DNA of 64,000 nucleotides from Citricoccus zhacaiensis (GTDB lineage: Bacteria; Actinomycetota; Actinomycetes; Actinomycetales; Micrococcaceae). How positions within the stretch are numbered: the first letter of the stretch is position 1; every line of letters begins with the position of its first letter. Location: NCBI RefSeq assembly GCF_014645315.1, contig NZ_BMLQ01000004.1, positions 1-64,000 on the forward strand. The letters run 5' to 3'. The notes below the pieces were generated by a model. The model made no database searches and was not told the origin of the DNA. It saw only the letters and a list, made by a program, of their open reading frames with translations. Position numbers and translations under genes: made by a program. This document shows, piece after piece, positions 11,116-22,118 of this stretch.

Positions 11116-12145
11116 CGGACGTCAGAACCGGCGATGGAGACACGTCCGTCACCGAGCGCAGCGCCGGTCGGTGTGGTGGCCGGCGCGGTGGCCAGACCGG
11201 AACGGTAGAGCAGCCAGGCCATCAGGGCCTTCTGGGCATGCAGGCGGTTCTCGGCCTCGTCGAACACCACTGACTGCGGTCCGTCGATGACCTCCGCCGA
11301 GACCTCGAGGCCCCGGTAGGCCGGGAGGCAGTGCAGGAACACCGCGTCCGGCGCGGCCTTCGCCATGGCCTGGGCGTCCACGGCGTAGTCACGGAACAGG
11401 GTCTGCCGGGCTTCCTTCTCCTCTTCCTGGCCCATGGAGATCCAGGTGTCGGTGACCACGACGTCGGCGCCGTCCAGTGCCTGCGCGGCATCGGTCGTGA
11501 CCAGCACCGATCCCCCGGTCTCGGCGGCCCGGGCCTCGGCGGCCGCCACCACGGCGGCGTCCGGCAGGTACCCCGAGGGGCCCGTGACCCGCACGTGCAT
11601 CCCCGCGGTCACGCCGGCCAGCAGGTACGAGTTGGCCATGTTGTTCGCGGCATCCCCGAGATAGGTCATGACCAAGCCCTCCGTGCGCCCCTTGTGCTCA
11701 CGTACCGTCAACAGGTCCGCCAGCAGTTGGCAGGGGTGGTAGTCGTCCGAGAGGGCGTTGACCACGGGCACGGTGGCGTGCTCGGCCATCTCCTCCAGAC
11801 CCGCTTGCGCGTACGTGCGCCAGACGATGACGGACACCATCCGGGACAGCACCTGGGCGGTGTCCGCGATGGACTCCTTGTGGCCCAGCTGAGCCTCACC
11901 GGGGTTGACGATCAGGGGCTGCCCTCCGAGGTCCGCGATGCCCGCGGCGAAGGACACCCGCGTCCGGGTGGAGGTCTTGTCGAAGAACACGATGCCGGTC
12001 TGCGGTCCGGCCAGGGGCCGGTGCAGGTAGCGGTCGGCCTTCATGGCCTGCGCCAGATCCAGGACCTCTGCCTGTTCGGCCGCGGTGAGGTCGGTGTCGA
12101 CGAGGAAGTGCCGGAGGGGCGCCGAAGACGGCGTGGTGCTGGGGG

Positions 12146-12149
<4 letters not shown>
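11112..12149 (-). CDS. argF: Ornithine carbamoyltransferase
   Basis: Converts ornithine and carbamoyl phosphate to citrulline. The 345-residue protein has the carbamoyl-phosphate loop STRTR (60-64) and the HCLP ornithine-binding motif (from residue 273). Its C-terminal tail is about 20 residues longer than usual and rich in Ala, Thr and Gly. The gene overlaps both argD (upstream, 4 bases) and argR (downstream, 4 bases), so the operon is tightly coupled. Confidence 0.97.
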
Positions 12150-13492
<1,343 letters not shown>

Positions 13493-13498
13493 GTTCCC

Positions 13499-14482
13499 TC
13501 AGTCGGTGTGGTCATCGGGCAGAACCTGGGTCCCCACGCCCGCCGTGGTGAAGACCTCGAGCAGCATCGAGTGCGGCGCCCGGCCGTCCACGATGTGTGC
13601 CTGGGGCACGCCGCCGTCGACGGCCTGGAGGCAGGCGGCCATCTTGGGGATCATCCCGGCCTCGAGGCTGGGCAGCAGCTCGCGCAGCTCGCCGGCGGAC
13701 AGGGAGGAGACCAGCGATGTCCGGTCCGGCCAGTGGGAGTACAGGCCCTCCACGTCCGTGAGGACCACGAGTTTCGAGGCACCGAGCGCCACGGCCAGGG
13801 CAGCAGCGGCGGTGTCCGCATTGACGTTCAGCACCTCCCCCGTGGCCCGGCCGCCGGCGCTGATCTCCGGGGCCACCGAGGACACGACGGGGATCCGCCC
13901 GTTCTCCACCAGGTCCCGGATGGCACCCGGGTTGACCTGGGTGACCTCGCCGACCAGCCCGAGGTCCACCGGCTCGCCGTCCACCTCGGTGCCGGTCCGC
14001 TGGGCCTGGAACAAGGCGGCATCCTCGCCGGACATCCCGACGGCGTAGGGCCCGTGTCCGTTGACCAGGCCCACGAGCTCCCGGCCGACCTGGCCGGTGA
14101 GCACCATGCGGACCACGTCCATGGCCTCGGCGGTGGTGACGCGCAGTCCCCCGGCAAACTCTGATTCGATGCCCAGCCGGTCCAGCATGGCGTTGATCTG
14201 CGGCCCGCCCCCGTGCACCACAACGGGATGGATGCCGCAGTGGTGGAGAAAGACGATGTCCTCGGCGAAGGCCCGGCGCAGCTCATCGGACACCATGGCG
14301 TTGCCGCCGTACTTGATCACCATGGTGGTGCCGGAGAAGCGCTTGATCCAGGGCAGGGCCTCCACCAGCACGGCCGCCTTGGCGGCAGCACCGTCGGGGA
14401 AACCCGGAACGCCGGTGTTCCCGGTGCCGGCGGTCGTCCCGGTGGTGTCAGTAGCACCGGTGGTGTCAGTCATCTCGCTCAT
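13499..14482 (-). CDS. argB: Acetylglutamate kinase
   Basis: Phosphorylates N-acetylglutamate, the second step of the pathway. Amino-acid-kinase fold with [10 protein letters not shown] (phosphate-binding Lys), VVHGGGPQI and VLTDVEGLY. The 327 residues include a Thr/Gly-rich N-terminal extension of about 35 residues before the conserved [14 protein letters not shown]. The start could also be ATG four codons in (MTDTTG). The operon position after argJ is the usual actinobacterial one. Confidence 0.96.
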   Translation of the reverse strand: MSEMTDTTGATDTTGTTAGTGNTGVPGFPDGAAAKAAVLVEALPWIKRFSGTTMVIKYGGNAMVSDELRRAFAEDIVFLHHCGIHPVVVHGGGPQINAMLDRLGIESEFAGGLRVTTAEAMDVVRMVLTGQVGRELVGLVNGHGPYAVGMSGEDAALFQAQRTGTEVDGEPVDLGLVGEVTQVNPGAIRDLVENGRIPVVSSVAPEISAGGRATGEVLNVNADTAAAALAVALGASKLVVLTDVEGLYSHWPDRTSLVSSLSAGELRELLPSLEAGMIPKMAACLQAVDGGVPQAHIVDGRAPHSMLLEVFTTAGVGTQVLPDDHTD

Positions 14483-14490
14483 GGTGGCTC

Positions 14491-15651
14491 TCAGCTCGAA
14501 TACGCGGAGTTCTCATGCACGTAGTCGTGCGTGAGGTCATTGGTCCAGATGGTGGCGGTGGCCTGACCAGCGTGCAGGTCGATGACCACGCTCACCTCGC
14601 GCGGGGAGAGGTCCACGAGCTCGCGGTCCTCGCCCACCCCGGAGTCGCGGCAGACCTGGACTCCGTTGAAGTGCACATCGAGACGCTCGGCGTCGAACGG
14701 GGCCACCTCCTCCGGAACCGTGCCGACGGCGGAGATGACGCGACCCCAGTTCGGGTCCTGGCCGAACACGGCGGCTTTGAACAGGTTGGACCGGGACACG
14801 GCGCGGGCCACCGCCTCGGCGGCCTCCTCGGTGCTCGCGTTGACGACCTGGATGGAGATCTCGTGGGCGGCACCCTCGGCGTCGGAGATCAGTTGCCGCG
14901 CCAGGTCCGCGCAGACCGTGCGCAGGCCCGCCTGGAACTCCGCAGCGTCCGGCCGGGTCCCGCTCGCCCCGGAGGCGAGCAGTGCCACGGTGTCGTTCGT
15001 GGACATGCAGCCATCGGAATCCGTGCGGTTGAACGTGGTCCGGACCGCCTCGGTCAAGGCCGAATCCAGCTCGGCGGAGTCCACTGCAGCGTCGGTGGTG
15101 ATGACGCACAGCATGGTCGCCATGCCCGGCGCGAGCATGCCGGCTCCCTTGGCCATGCCCCCGATCACGTACCCGGGGCCACGGTGGACCGCGGTCTTGG
15201 GCACCGTGTCCGTGGTCATGATGGCCTCGGCCGCGTCAGCGCCACCGTCGGCTCCCAGTGCTCCCGCAGCGGCGGTCACGCCTGGGATCAACCGGTCCAT
15301 CGGCTGGGGCTGCCCGATCAGGCCGGTGGAGCAGACGAGCACGTCCCCGGCGGAGATCCCGAGCTGTCCGGCGGCATGCTCCGCGGTGGCATGCGTGTCC
15401 TGGAACCCCTGGTGGCCGGTGGCGGCATTGGCCCCGCCCGAGTTCAGCACCACGGCATCCACCCGCCCGTCCGCGATCACCTGGCGCGACCAGACCACGG
15501 GGGCAGCAGCCACCCGGTTGGACGTGAAGACGGCGGCCGCGTGGCGGTCCGGCCCGTCGTTCACGACGACGGCCACGTCCGGTTTCCCGGTCGACTTCAG
15601 TCCGGCGGCCACACCGGCGGCGCGGAAACCCTGGGCTGTGGTGACGCTCAT
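14491..15651 (-). CDS. argJ: Bifunctional glutamate N-acetyltransferase/amino-acid acetyltransferase
   Basis: Recycles the acetyl group from acetylornithine to glutamate and may also make acetylglutamate from acetyl-CoA. The 386-residue precursor should cut itself before Thr179 in [14 protein letters not shown], giving the alpha and beta chains with Thr179 as nucleophile. [15 protein letters not shown] follows in the beta chain. ATG 15651 is chosen because its ATGA overlaps the argC stop and because family homology begins at MSVTTAQGF; longer upstream extensions are argC in another frame. Confidence 0.95.
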   Translation of the reverse strand: MSVTTAQGFRAAGVAAGLKSTGKPDVAVVVNDGPDRHAAAVFTSNRVAAAPVVWSRQVIADGRVDAVVLNSGGANAATGHQGFQDTHATAEHAAGQLGISAGDVLVCSTGLIGQPQPMDRLIPGVTAAAGALGADGGADAAEAIMTTDTVPKTAVHRGPGYVIGGMAKGAGMLAPGMATMLCVITTDAAVDSAELDSALTEAVRTTFNRTDSDGCMSTNDTVALLASGASGTRPDAAEFQAGLRTVCADLARQLISDAEGAAHEISIQVVNASTEEAAEAVARAVSRSNLFKAAVFGQDPNWGRVISAVGTVPEEVAPFDAERLDVHFNGVQVCRDSGVGEDRELVDLSPREVSVVIDLHAGQATATIWTNDLTHDYVHENSAYSS

Positions 15652-16688
15652 GGTGCGATCCCCTGTTGGGTCAGGCCCGTCTCCTCGGCCAGACCGAGAG
15701 CGAGGTTCATGGATTGGATGGCGCCGCCAGCGGTCCCCTTGGTCAGGTTGTCCAGGGCAGCGGTGATGATGACGCGGCCGGCGTGCGCGTCCACGGCCAG
15801 CTGCATGACCACGTGGTTGGAGCCCAGCACGGACTGGGTGGTCGGCCACTGCCCCTCAGGCAGCAGGTGCACGAACCGTTCCTTCCCGTAGGCCTGCTCC
15901 CAGGCGCCACGGACCTCGGCGGAGTCCACGCCGGGCTTCAGGCGGGCCGTGGCGGTGGCCAGGATGCCGCGGGGCATCGGCGCCAGCGTCGGGGTGAAGG
16001 ACACCGTGACGGGCTCCCCCGCCGCCTGCGTGAGCCCCTGCTCGATCTCGGGGGTGTGCCGGTGCCCGCCCCCCACGCCATAGGGGCTCATGGAGCCCAT
16101 GGCCTCGCTGCCCAGCAGGTGCGGCTTGAGGGACTTGCCCGCCCCGGAGGTCCCCGAGGCAGCCACGATCACGACGTCCTCCGGTGCAAGGACCCCGGCG
16201 GTGAAACCGGGGGCGAGGGCGAGCAGACACGTGGTCGGATAGCAGCCTGGGACGGCGATCCGCGACGCCCCGGCGATCTCCGCCCGCTGCCCGGGCAGCT
16301 CGGGCAGGCCGTAGGGCCAGGTCCCAGCGTGGTCGGAGCCGTAGAACCTCTCCCAGGCCTGCGGTGACTGCAGGCGGTGGTCCGCGCCGGCGTCGATCAC
16401 GAGGGTCCCCGGCGAGAGCAGCTCGAGTTCAGCGGCGATGGCACCACTGGCACCGTGCGGCAGGGCCAGGAAGACGACGTCATGGCCGGCCAGCACCTCA
16501 GCCGTGGTCTCCTGCAGGACGCGATCGGCCAGGGTATGCAGATGAGGCTGGAGGGCACCCAGACGCTCCCCGGCGTTCGAGTGGGCCGTGATGGCCCCGA
16601 TCTCCACTTCCGGGTGGGAGAGGAGGAGGCGCAGGACTTCTCCTCCGGCATATCCGCTGGCGCCGGAGACGGCAACTGTGAGACTCAT
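15648..16688 (-). CDS. argC: N-acetyl-gamma-glutamyl-phosphate reductase
   Basis: NADPH-dependent reductase of acetylglutamyl phosphate. The 346-residue protein has the nucleotide-binding [10 protein letters not shown] (8-17) and the catalytic Cys149 in VPGCYPTT. First gene of the operon. The ATG lies 6 bases after a good -10 box, so the mRNA is predicted to be leaderless, and no Shine-Dalgarno sequence is visible. Putative ArgR boxes cover the promoter. Confidence 0.96.
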   Translation of the reverse strand: MSLTVAVSGASGYAGGEVLRLLLSHPEVEIGAITAHSNAGERLGALQPHLHTLADRVLQETTAEVLAGHDVVFLALPHGASGAIAAELELLSPGTLVIDAGADHRLQSPQAWERFYGSDHAGTWPYGLPELPGQRAEIAGASRIAVPGCYPTTCLLALAPGFTAGVLAPEDVVIVAASGTSGAGKSLKPHLLGSEAMGSMSPYGVGGGHRHTPEIEQGLTQAAGEPVTVSFTPTLAPMPRGILATATARLKPGVDSAEVRGAWEQAYGKERFVHLLPEGQWPTTQSVLGSNHVVMQLAVDAHAGRVIITAALDNLTKGTAGGAIQSMNLALGLAEETGLTQQGIAP

Positions 16689-16694
16689 GCGCCC

Positions 16695-16735
16695 ATGCTA
16701 GGTGAAATATGCAGTGTTGCCAATATTTATGCAGA
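16695..16735 (-). promoter_or_regulatory. argC promoter with two ARG-box-like sites
   Basis: On the minus strand the -35 TTGGCA (complement of 16718-16723) and -10 TAGCAT (complement of 16695-16700) are 17 bases apart. The start codon follows 6 bases after the -10. Two AT-rich half-palindromic boxes ending in TATGCAG (16701-16714 and 16719-16734) overlap the promoter, about 18 bases apart as in classical paired ARG boxes. ATATTTATGCA is identical to the argG site. Confidence 0.65.
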
Positions 16736-16797
16736 GTTGGGCTGCCGTACACGCATCACCGCCCCATAGGCCGCCGGGCGCGACTACGGTAGGCACC

Positions 16798-17793
16798 ATG
16801 ACCGAGACTCCCCTCCCCAGCACCCAGCATGCCATTCGCGTCCACGCCTCCGGGGGGCCCGAGGCACTGCAGTGGACGGAGGTCCCCGTCCCTTCGCCGG
16901 GCCCCGGAGAGGTCCTGGTCAGGACGGCGGCCGCGGGCCTGAACTTCATTGAGACCTACCAGCGCTCGGGCGTGTACCGGATGTCCCACCCGTTCACACC
17001 CGGCTCCGAGGGATCGGGGACAGTGGTCGCCCTCGGCCCCGAGGCCGACGGTGCGTCCGCGGCGGTCGGCGATGTGGTCGCCACGGCGGCAGGTTCCGGG
17101 ACCTACGCCGAATACTTCACCGCCCCGGTGGACCAGTTGCTGCCGGTGCCGAGCGGAGTGGACCCGGCGGAGGCCGCGGCCATCCCCCTTCAGGGCATGA
17201 CTGCCCACTACCTGTGCCGGTCCACCGTGGAGGTCCAGCCGGGCCAGACAGTCCTCGTCCATGCCGGTGCCGGAGGCGTGGGCCTGCTGCTGACCCAGCT
17301 GTGCGTGTCCCACGGCGCCACCGTCATCACCACGGCCTCCACCGAGGAGAAGAAGGCACTCTCCCGCGCGGCGGGCGCCAGCCACGTCCTCGACTACTCG
17401 GGGTTTGCCGACGCCGTGCGGGACCTCACCGGTGGACGCGGCGTTGACGCCGTGTTCGACGGGGTCGGCCGGGACACATTCGACGAGTCCCTGGCCTCCC
17501 TGCGGATCCGTGGAACCCTGGCCCTCTTCGGTGGCGCCTCGGGGCCGGTGCCCCCGCTGGACCCCCAGCGCCTCAACTCCGCCGGCTCGGTGTTCCTCAC
17601 CCGCCCCACCCTGGTGCACCACACCTTGACCGCCGAGGAGACCCGGTGGCGGGCCCAGGAACTGTTCTCCGCCCTCGACGCCGGCACCCTCGACTTCCGG
17701 ATCGGAGCGACGTACCCCCTGGCCGAGGCAGGCCGGGCGCACGGGGACCTCGAATCCCGCCGCACCACAGGAAAGTCCCTGCTGCTGCCGTAG
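16798..17793 (+). CDS. Quinone oxidoreductase-like zinc-independent dehydrogenase
   Basis: Medium-chain dehydrogenase/reductase of the NADPH:quinone reductase branch, 331 residues. The N-terminal GroES-like domain has GLNFIETYQRSG in place of zinc ligands. The Rossmann segment VLVHAGAGGVGLLLTQL is near 156-172, and DAVFDGVGRDTFDESLASL follows. No catalytic-zinc Cys/His set is present, as expected for QOR. ATG 16798 is chosen by homology. It diverges from argC with about 110 bases between them. A weak hairpin (17803-17820) follows. Physiological substrate unknown. Confidence 0.88.
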   Translation: MTETPLPSTQHAIRVHASGGPEALQWTEVPVPSPGPGEVLVRTAAAGLNFIETYQRSGVYRMSHPFTPGSEGSGTVVALGPEADGASAAVGDVVATAAGSGTYAEYFTAPVDQLLPVPSGVDPAEAAAIPLQGMTAHYLCRSTVEVQPGQTVLVHAGAGGVGLLLTQLCVSHGATVITTASTEEKKALSRAAGASHVLDYSGFADAVRDLTGGRGVDAVFDGVGRDTFDESLASLRIRGTLALFGGASGPVPPLDPQRLNSAGSVFLTRPTLVHHTLTAEETRWRAQELFSALDAGTLDFRIGATYPLAEAGRAHGDLESRRTTGKSLLLP

Positions 17794-17802
17794 ATCAGCC
17801 GG

Positions 17803-17820
17803 CGGCCGGGACACCGGCCG
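17803..17820 (+). terminator. Short hairpin after quinone oxidoreductase
   Basis: CGGCCGG (17803-17809) and CCGGCCG (17814-17820) form a 7-bp stem with a GACA loop, 10 bases after the stop codon. There is no T-run. Confidence 0.35.
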
Positions 17821-17857
17821 TGCGCATCGTCAGGCGGCCGCCAGTCGGCGACATCTC

Positions 17858-17887
17858 CGGACCGAGGGACAGGAATCACGATAAGAT
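17858..17887 (+). promoter_or_regulatory. Candidate promoter of the pls-like gene
   Basis: TAAGAT (17882-17887) is a fair -10 box, but the -35 position (CGGACC at 17858-17863, 18-base spacer) matches poorly. The region between 17880 and 17940 is unusually AT-rich with a TTTTTT run for this genome. A leader of about 75 bases would precede the GTG start. Confidence 0.3.
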
Positions 17888-17969
17888 GACAGGCATTCTT
17901 TTTTCGATCCGCACTTTTATCCCGTTTCGATCCCGTTGAACCTGAGTCGGAAGTAGGCCGAACGCCACC

Positions 17970-20900
17970 GTGTCCCCGTATGTGCCCCAGTTGCCCTCCG
18001 CTGAGAAGGCCCCTCCGGTCCGGACCCTGGTCCGTCTGCTGGAGGCCACCGCCCAGCAGCATCCCGAGGCGCCGGCCCTGGACGACGGAGAGACCGTCCT
18101 GTCCTACGCGGAGCTGCTGGACGAGGTGAAGGTAACAGGCCGAGCCCTGCACAGTGCCGGCCTCGGCGCCGGGGACCGGATCGGCATCCGCATCCCGTCC
18201 GGAACGGTGGAGCTCTACGTCTCCATCCTGGCCACCCTGTACATCGGTGCCGCCTACGTCCCGGTGGACGCGGACGACCCGGACGAAAGGGCCCGGCTGG
18301 TGTTCTCCGAGGCCAAGGTGGCCGCCATCCTCTCCGGTCAGGGCCGGGTGCAGACGTCCTCGAAGCGGCCCAAGCCGTTCCCCAGCCCCCGTCCACCCGG
18401 GCCGGAGGACGATGCCTGGATCATCTTCACCTCCGGGTCCACCGGCACGCCCAAGGGCGTGGCCGTCACCCACCGCAACGCCGCGGCCTTCGTGGACGCT
18501 GAGGCGCGCATCTTCCTCCAGGACGACCCTCTCGGCCCGGGCGACCGTGTTCTGGCCGGGCTCTCCGTGGCATTTGATGCCTCCTGCGAGGAGATGTGGC
18601 TGGCCTGGCGCCATGGTGCCTGCCTCGTCCCCGCCCCGCGCTCCCTGGTCCGCTCCGGCATGGACCTCGGCCCCTGGCTCGTCTCCCGTTCCATCAACGT
18701 GGTGTCCACGGTGCCGACGCTGGCCGCCCTGTGGCCCCCGGAGGCCCTGGAGAACGTGCGGCTGCTGATCTTCGGCGGTGAGGCCTGCCCGCCGGACCTG
18801 GCCGCCCGCCTGGCCGAGGACGACCGTGAGCTCTGGAACACCTATGGGCCCACCGAGGCCACCGTGGTGGCCTGCGCAGCCCCCATGGACGGCACCGGGC
18901 CGGTAAGCATCGGCCTGCCCCTGGACGGCTGGGACCTGGCCATCGTGGACCCGGCCACGGGGATCCCCGTGGCCGAGGGCGAGACCGGCGAGCTCATCAT
19001 CGGCGGGGTCGGCCTGGCCCGCTATCTCGACCCGGCCAAGGACGCAGAGAAGTATGCCCCGATGAAGTCCCTCGGGTGGGAGCGCGCCTACCGTTCCGGG
19101 GACCTCGTCGTCTGGGACCCGGAGGGCCTGTTGTTCGTGGGCCGCGCCGACGAACAGGTCAAGCTCGGTGGCCGCCGCATCGAACTCGGAGAGATCGATG
19201 CGGCCCTCCAGGCCCTGCCGGGCGTCGCCGGCGGGGCCGCCGCAGTCCAGACGACCACAGCCGGAACCCAACTGCTCATCGGCTACCTGGCGGTGCCGGC
19301 GTCGACGACGGAACACGGGGAACCCGACTTGAAGGCCTTCCGCCGGATCCTCGAGAAGGAACTGCCCGGAGCACTGGTCCCCCGTCTGGTCACGGTGCAG
19401 ACCCTGCCCACCAAGACCTCCGGCAAGGTGGATCGCAAGGCCCTGCCGTGGCCGTTGCCAGGCCAGGCCGGACAGGGCTCCGGCCACGGCGGCTCCGGCC
19501 CCAACTCCGACCTCCCCATGGATCCCGAGTCCCCCGGCGGCTGGGTACTGTCCCAGTGGTCCGACGTGCTCGGCGTGGCCCCGGAGGACCTGGACACCGA
19601 CTTCTTCACCTCCGGCGGCGGCTCCCTGGCGGCTGCACAGCTGGTGTCCCGCCTGCGCACCCGTTACCCCTCCGTCACCGTGCGGGACATCTACGCCCAC
19701 CCCCGTGCCGGCGCTCTGCTGGAGGCCGTGACCGGCAACGACGGCCGGCCGGCCGAACCGGCCGAGCCCGTGGAACCGCGTCCCGTGGTGCGCACCGCAC
19801 GCAAGGCCCAGGTCTTCCAGACGCTGATGGGCATCCCCCTGGTCATCCTCGTGGCCCTGCGCTGGGTCGTCTACCTGGCCGCCGGGTCCAAACTGGCCGC
19901 GGCCTGGGGCGTCCTGCCCGGGGCACCAACCGTCTCCTGGTGGTGGGTGCTGGCCGGCTGGCTGCTCTTCGTCTCCCCGCCGGGGCGCATGGCGATCTCC
20001 GTGGTGGCGGCCCGGCTGCTGCTGCGCGGGATCCAACCCGGCTCCTACCCCCGATCCGGCAAGGTCCATCTCCGCCTGTGGCTGGCGCAGCACATCTCCG
20101 ACCTCGTGGACCCGGTGTCCCTGGGCGGCGCCCTGTGGGTCCCCACCTACGCCCGGTTGCTCGGTGCCCGGATCGGCAAGCACGTGGACCTGCACTCGGT
20201 CCCGCCCATCACGGGGCTGTTGGACCTCGGTTCCGGCACCTCCATCGAGCCCGAGGTCGACCTGTCCGGTTACTGGATCGACGGTGACGTGGTGCACGTC
20301 GGCGCCATCACTGCCGGCGAGGACGCCGTGGTCGGTTCCCGTTCCACGCTGATGCCCGGCGCCGTCATCGGCACCGGGACCGTCATCCAGCCCGGCTCCA
20401 CGGTGACCGGGAAGACCAAGGACGGCCTCGAGTACGCCGGTTCCCCCGCCCAGCGCCTCGGCAAGGCCAAGTACGACGGCCCGAACATCGACCCGCCGCG
20501 GGCCACCGGCTGGCTCGTGCTGTCCACCATCGGTTCCGGCGTCCTGGCCCTGTTGCCGGTGGCCGCGGCGTTGACAGCTGCCCTGGTGGGCCTGTGGTCA
20601 CTGGCCTGGTGGCCGGACTGGCAGTCCGGCGGGGCCGGCGCGGCCCCGGAGACCGCACTCGGCTCCGCCTGGCGGCTGTTGGCCGCCAGCCCCCTGATCG
20701 CCGCCGTGTGGTTCGGTGCGAACATGCTCTTCACCGTGGTGTCCGTGCGGCTGCTGTCCCTCGGCGTCGCCGAGGGCTACCACGCCGTCCGCTCCCGCAT
20801 CGGCTGGCAGCTGTGGGCCACGGAACGCGTCCTGGACACCGCCCGTGACCTGCTCTTCCCGCTGTATGCCTCCCGGTTCACCCCGGTGTGGCTGCGCTGG

Positions 20901-22118
20901 CTGGGGGCCGAGGTCGGCGCCAACGTGGAGGCGTCCACCGTCATCCTGCAGCCGGCCCTGACCCAGATCGGCGATGGCGCCTTCCTGGCCGATGACACCA
21001 TGATCGGCTCCTACGAGCTGCAGCGTGGCTGGATGTACGTGGGCCAGGCGAAGGTCGGCAAGAAGTCCTTCGTCGGCAACTCCGGCATGGTCGCCGCCGG
21101 GCGCAAGCTCTCCAAGAACGCCCTCGTGGCCGTGCTGTCCGCCACCCCGAAGAAGACCAAGGCCGGCTCCTCGTGGCTGGGCTCCCCGCCCGTGCGCCTG
21201 CGCCGGACCGAGGTCGAGGCCGACGACGCCCTGACCTATGATCCGCCGGCGCGGCTCAAGCTGGTGCGCAGCGCCTGGGAGTCCCTGCGCCTGCTGGCCG
21301 TCTGGTGCTCCGTGGTCATTGCCGTGGCCGTGGTGGTCGCCCTCGACGGACTCGCCCAGCTGGGCGGCGGGGCCGCAGACGGGGCCGGGCCCGGAGGCTG
21401 GTGGCTCGCCATCGTGCTCGGCGGAGTGGTGCTCATGGCCGCCGGCGCGTTGGCGGCCGGCTCCTCCGTCCTGGCCAAGAGGGTCCTCGTCGGCCGGATC
21501 AAGGCCGGCGAGCACCCCCTTTGGAGCTCCTTCATCTGGCGCAACGAGGTGGTGGACAACTTCATCGAGGTGGTCTCCGCCCCGTGGTTCGGGCGGATCG
21601 CCTCCGGCACGCCCTCCCTCGTCTGGTGGCTGCGCGCCCTCGGAGCCCGGATCGGCCACGGCGTGTGGTGCGAGTCCTACTGGCTGCCCGAGGCCGACCT
21701 GGTGACCCTGGGCGACTCCTCGACCGTGAACAGGGGCTGTGTGGTCCAGACCCACCTGTTCCATGACCGCGTCATGTCCCTGGACACCGTGCAGCTGGGC
21801 GAGGGTTCGACCCTCGGTCCCAACTCGGTGATCCTGCCTGCGGCCTCCATCGACGACGGCGCCACGGTGGGCGCCGGATCGCTCATCATGCGCGGTGAGA
21901 TGGTCCCGGGCCACTCCTGGTGGACCGGCAACCCGGTGGCCCCGTGGAAGGGGCCGAAGGTGAAGGGCCGCGCTGCGGCCATCACTAGACTGGAACGGCT
22001 CGAGGAGAAGGCCGAGAAGGCAGCCGAGAGGGCCGCCGCAAGGCGAGCCGCCGAACGAGACGCCGAGACAACAGCCGCGACTGCGGCCGAAGACCCTGAG
22101 GAGCACAGCCGCCCGTGA
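17970..22118 (+). CDS. Pls/PosA-type membrane-bound NRPS (poly-amino-acid synthetase)
   Basis: Single-module, membrane-embedded peptide synthetase of 1382 residues. Order: adenylation domain (about 15-495: FTSGSTGTPKGVAVTH, FDAS with Asp203, NTYGPTEATVV, YRSGDL, catalytic Lys486 in TSGKVDRKAL), carrier domain with phosphopantetheine Ser552 in SGGGSLAAAQL, then three repeats of two membrane helices plus a left-handed beta-helix acyltransferase-like domain (helices near 618-676, 847-925 and 1105-1165; soluble parts near 690-830, 970-1085 and 1200-1330), and a charged Ala/Glu/Arg coiled-coil tail. This is the architecture of epsilon-poly-L-lysine synthetase, where the soluble repeats act like condensation domains and set chain length. 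Pocket residues read DAESIGTVVK, suggesting a basic amino acid such as lysine. GTG start, weak ribosome site; stop overlaps the next gene. Confidence 0.88.
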   Translation: MSPYVPQLPSAEKAPPVRTLVRLLEATAQQHPEAPALDDGETVLSYAELLDEVKVTGRALHSAGLGAGDRIGIRIPSGTVELYVSILATLYIGAAYVPVDADDPDERARLVFSEAKVAAILSGQGRVQTSSKRPKPFPSPRPPGPEDDAWIIFTSGSTGTPKGVAVTHRNAAAFVDAEARIFLQDDPLGPGDRVLAGLSVAFDASCEEMWLAWRHGACLVPAPRSLVRSGMDLGPWLVSRSINVVSTVPTLAALWPPEALENVRLLIFGGEACPPDLAARLAEDDRELWNTYGPTEATVVACAAPMDGTGPVSIGLPLDGWDLAIVDPATGIPVAEGETGELIIGGVGLARYLDPAKDAEKYAPMKSLGWERAYRSGDLVVWDPEGLLFVGRADEQVKLGGRRIELGEIDAALQALPGVAGGAAAVQTTTAGTQLLIGYLAVPASTTEHGEPDLKAFRRILEKELPGALVPRLVTVQTLPTKTSGKVDRKALPWPLPGQAGQGSGHGGSGPNSDLPMDPESPGGWVLSQWSDVLGVAPEDLDTDFFTSGGGSLAAAQLVSRLRTRYPSVTVRDIYAHPRAGALLEAVTGNDGRPAEPAEPVEPRPVVRTARKAQVFQTLMGIPLVILVALRWVVYLAAGSKLAAAWGVLPGAPTVSWWWVLAGWLLFVSPPGRMAISVVAARLLLRGIQPGSYPRSGKVHLRLWLAQHISDLVDPVSLGGALWVPTYARLLGARIGKHVDLHSVPPITGLLDLGSGTSIEPEVDLSGYWIDGDVVHVGAITAGEDAVVGSRSTLMPGAVIGTGTVIQPGSTVTGKTKDGLEYAGSPAQRLGKAKYDGPNIDPPRATGWLVLSTIGSGVLALLPVAAALTAALVGLWSLAWWPDWQSGGAGAAPETALGSAWRLLAASPLIAAVWFGANMLFTVVSVRLLSLGVAEGYHAVRSRIGWQLWATERVLDTARDLLFPLYASRFTPVWLRWLGAEVGANVEASTVILQPALTQIGDGAFLADDTMIGSYELQRGWMYVGQAKVGKKSFVGNSGMVAAGRKLSKNALVAVLSATPKKTKAGSSWLGSPPVRLRRTEVEADDALTYDPPARLKLVRSAWESLRLLAVWCSVVIAVAVVVALDGLAQLGGGAADGAGPGGWWLAIVLGGVVLMAAGALAAGSSVLAKRVLVGRIKAGEHPLWSSFIWRNEVVDNFIEVVSAPWFGRIASGTPSLVWWLRALGARIGHGVWCESYWLPEADLVTLGDSSTVNRGCVVQTHLFHDRVMSLDTVQLGEGSTLGPNSVILPAASIDDGATVGAGSLIMRGEMVPGHSWWTGNPVAPWKGPKVKGRAAAITRLERLEEKAEKAAERAAARRAAERDAETTAATAAEDPEEHSRP

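Noticed and set aside
17394-20297. Long open frame opposite the pls-like gene
   Set aside because: Low-complexity Gly/Gln/His/Arg translation typical of the antisense of high-GC coding DNA; the plus strand has clear domains.
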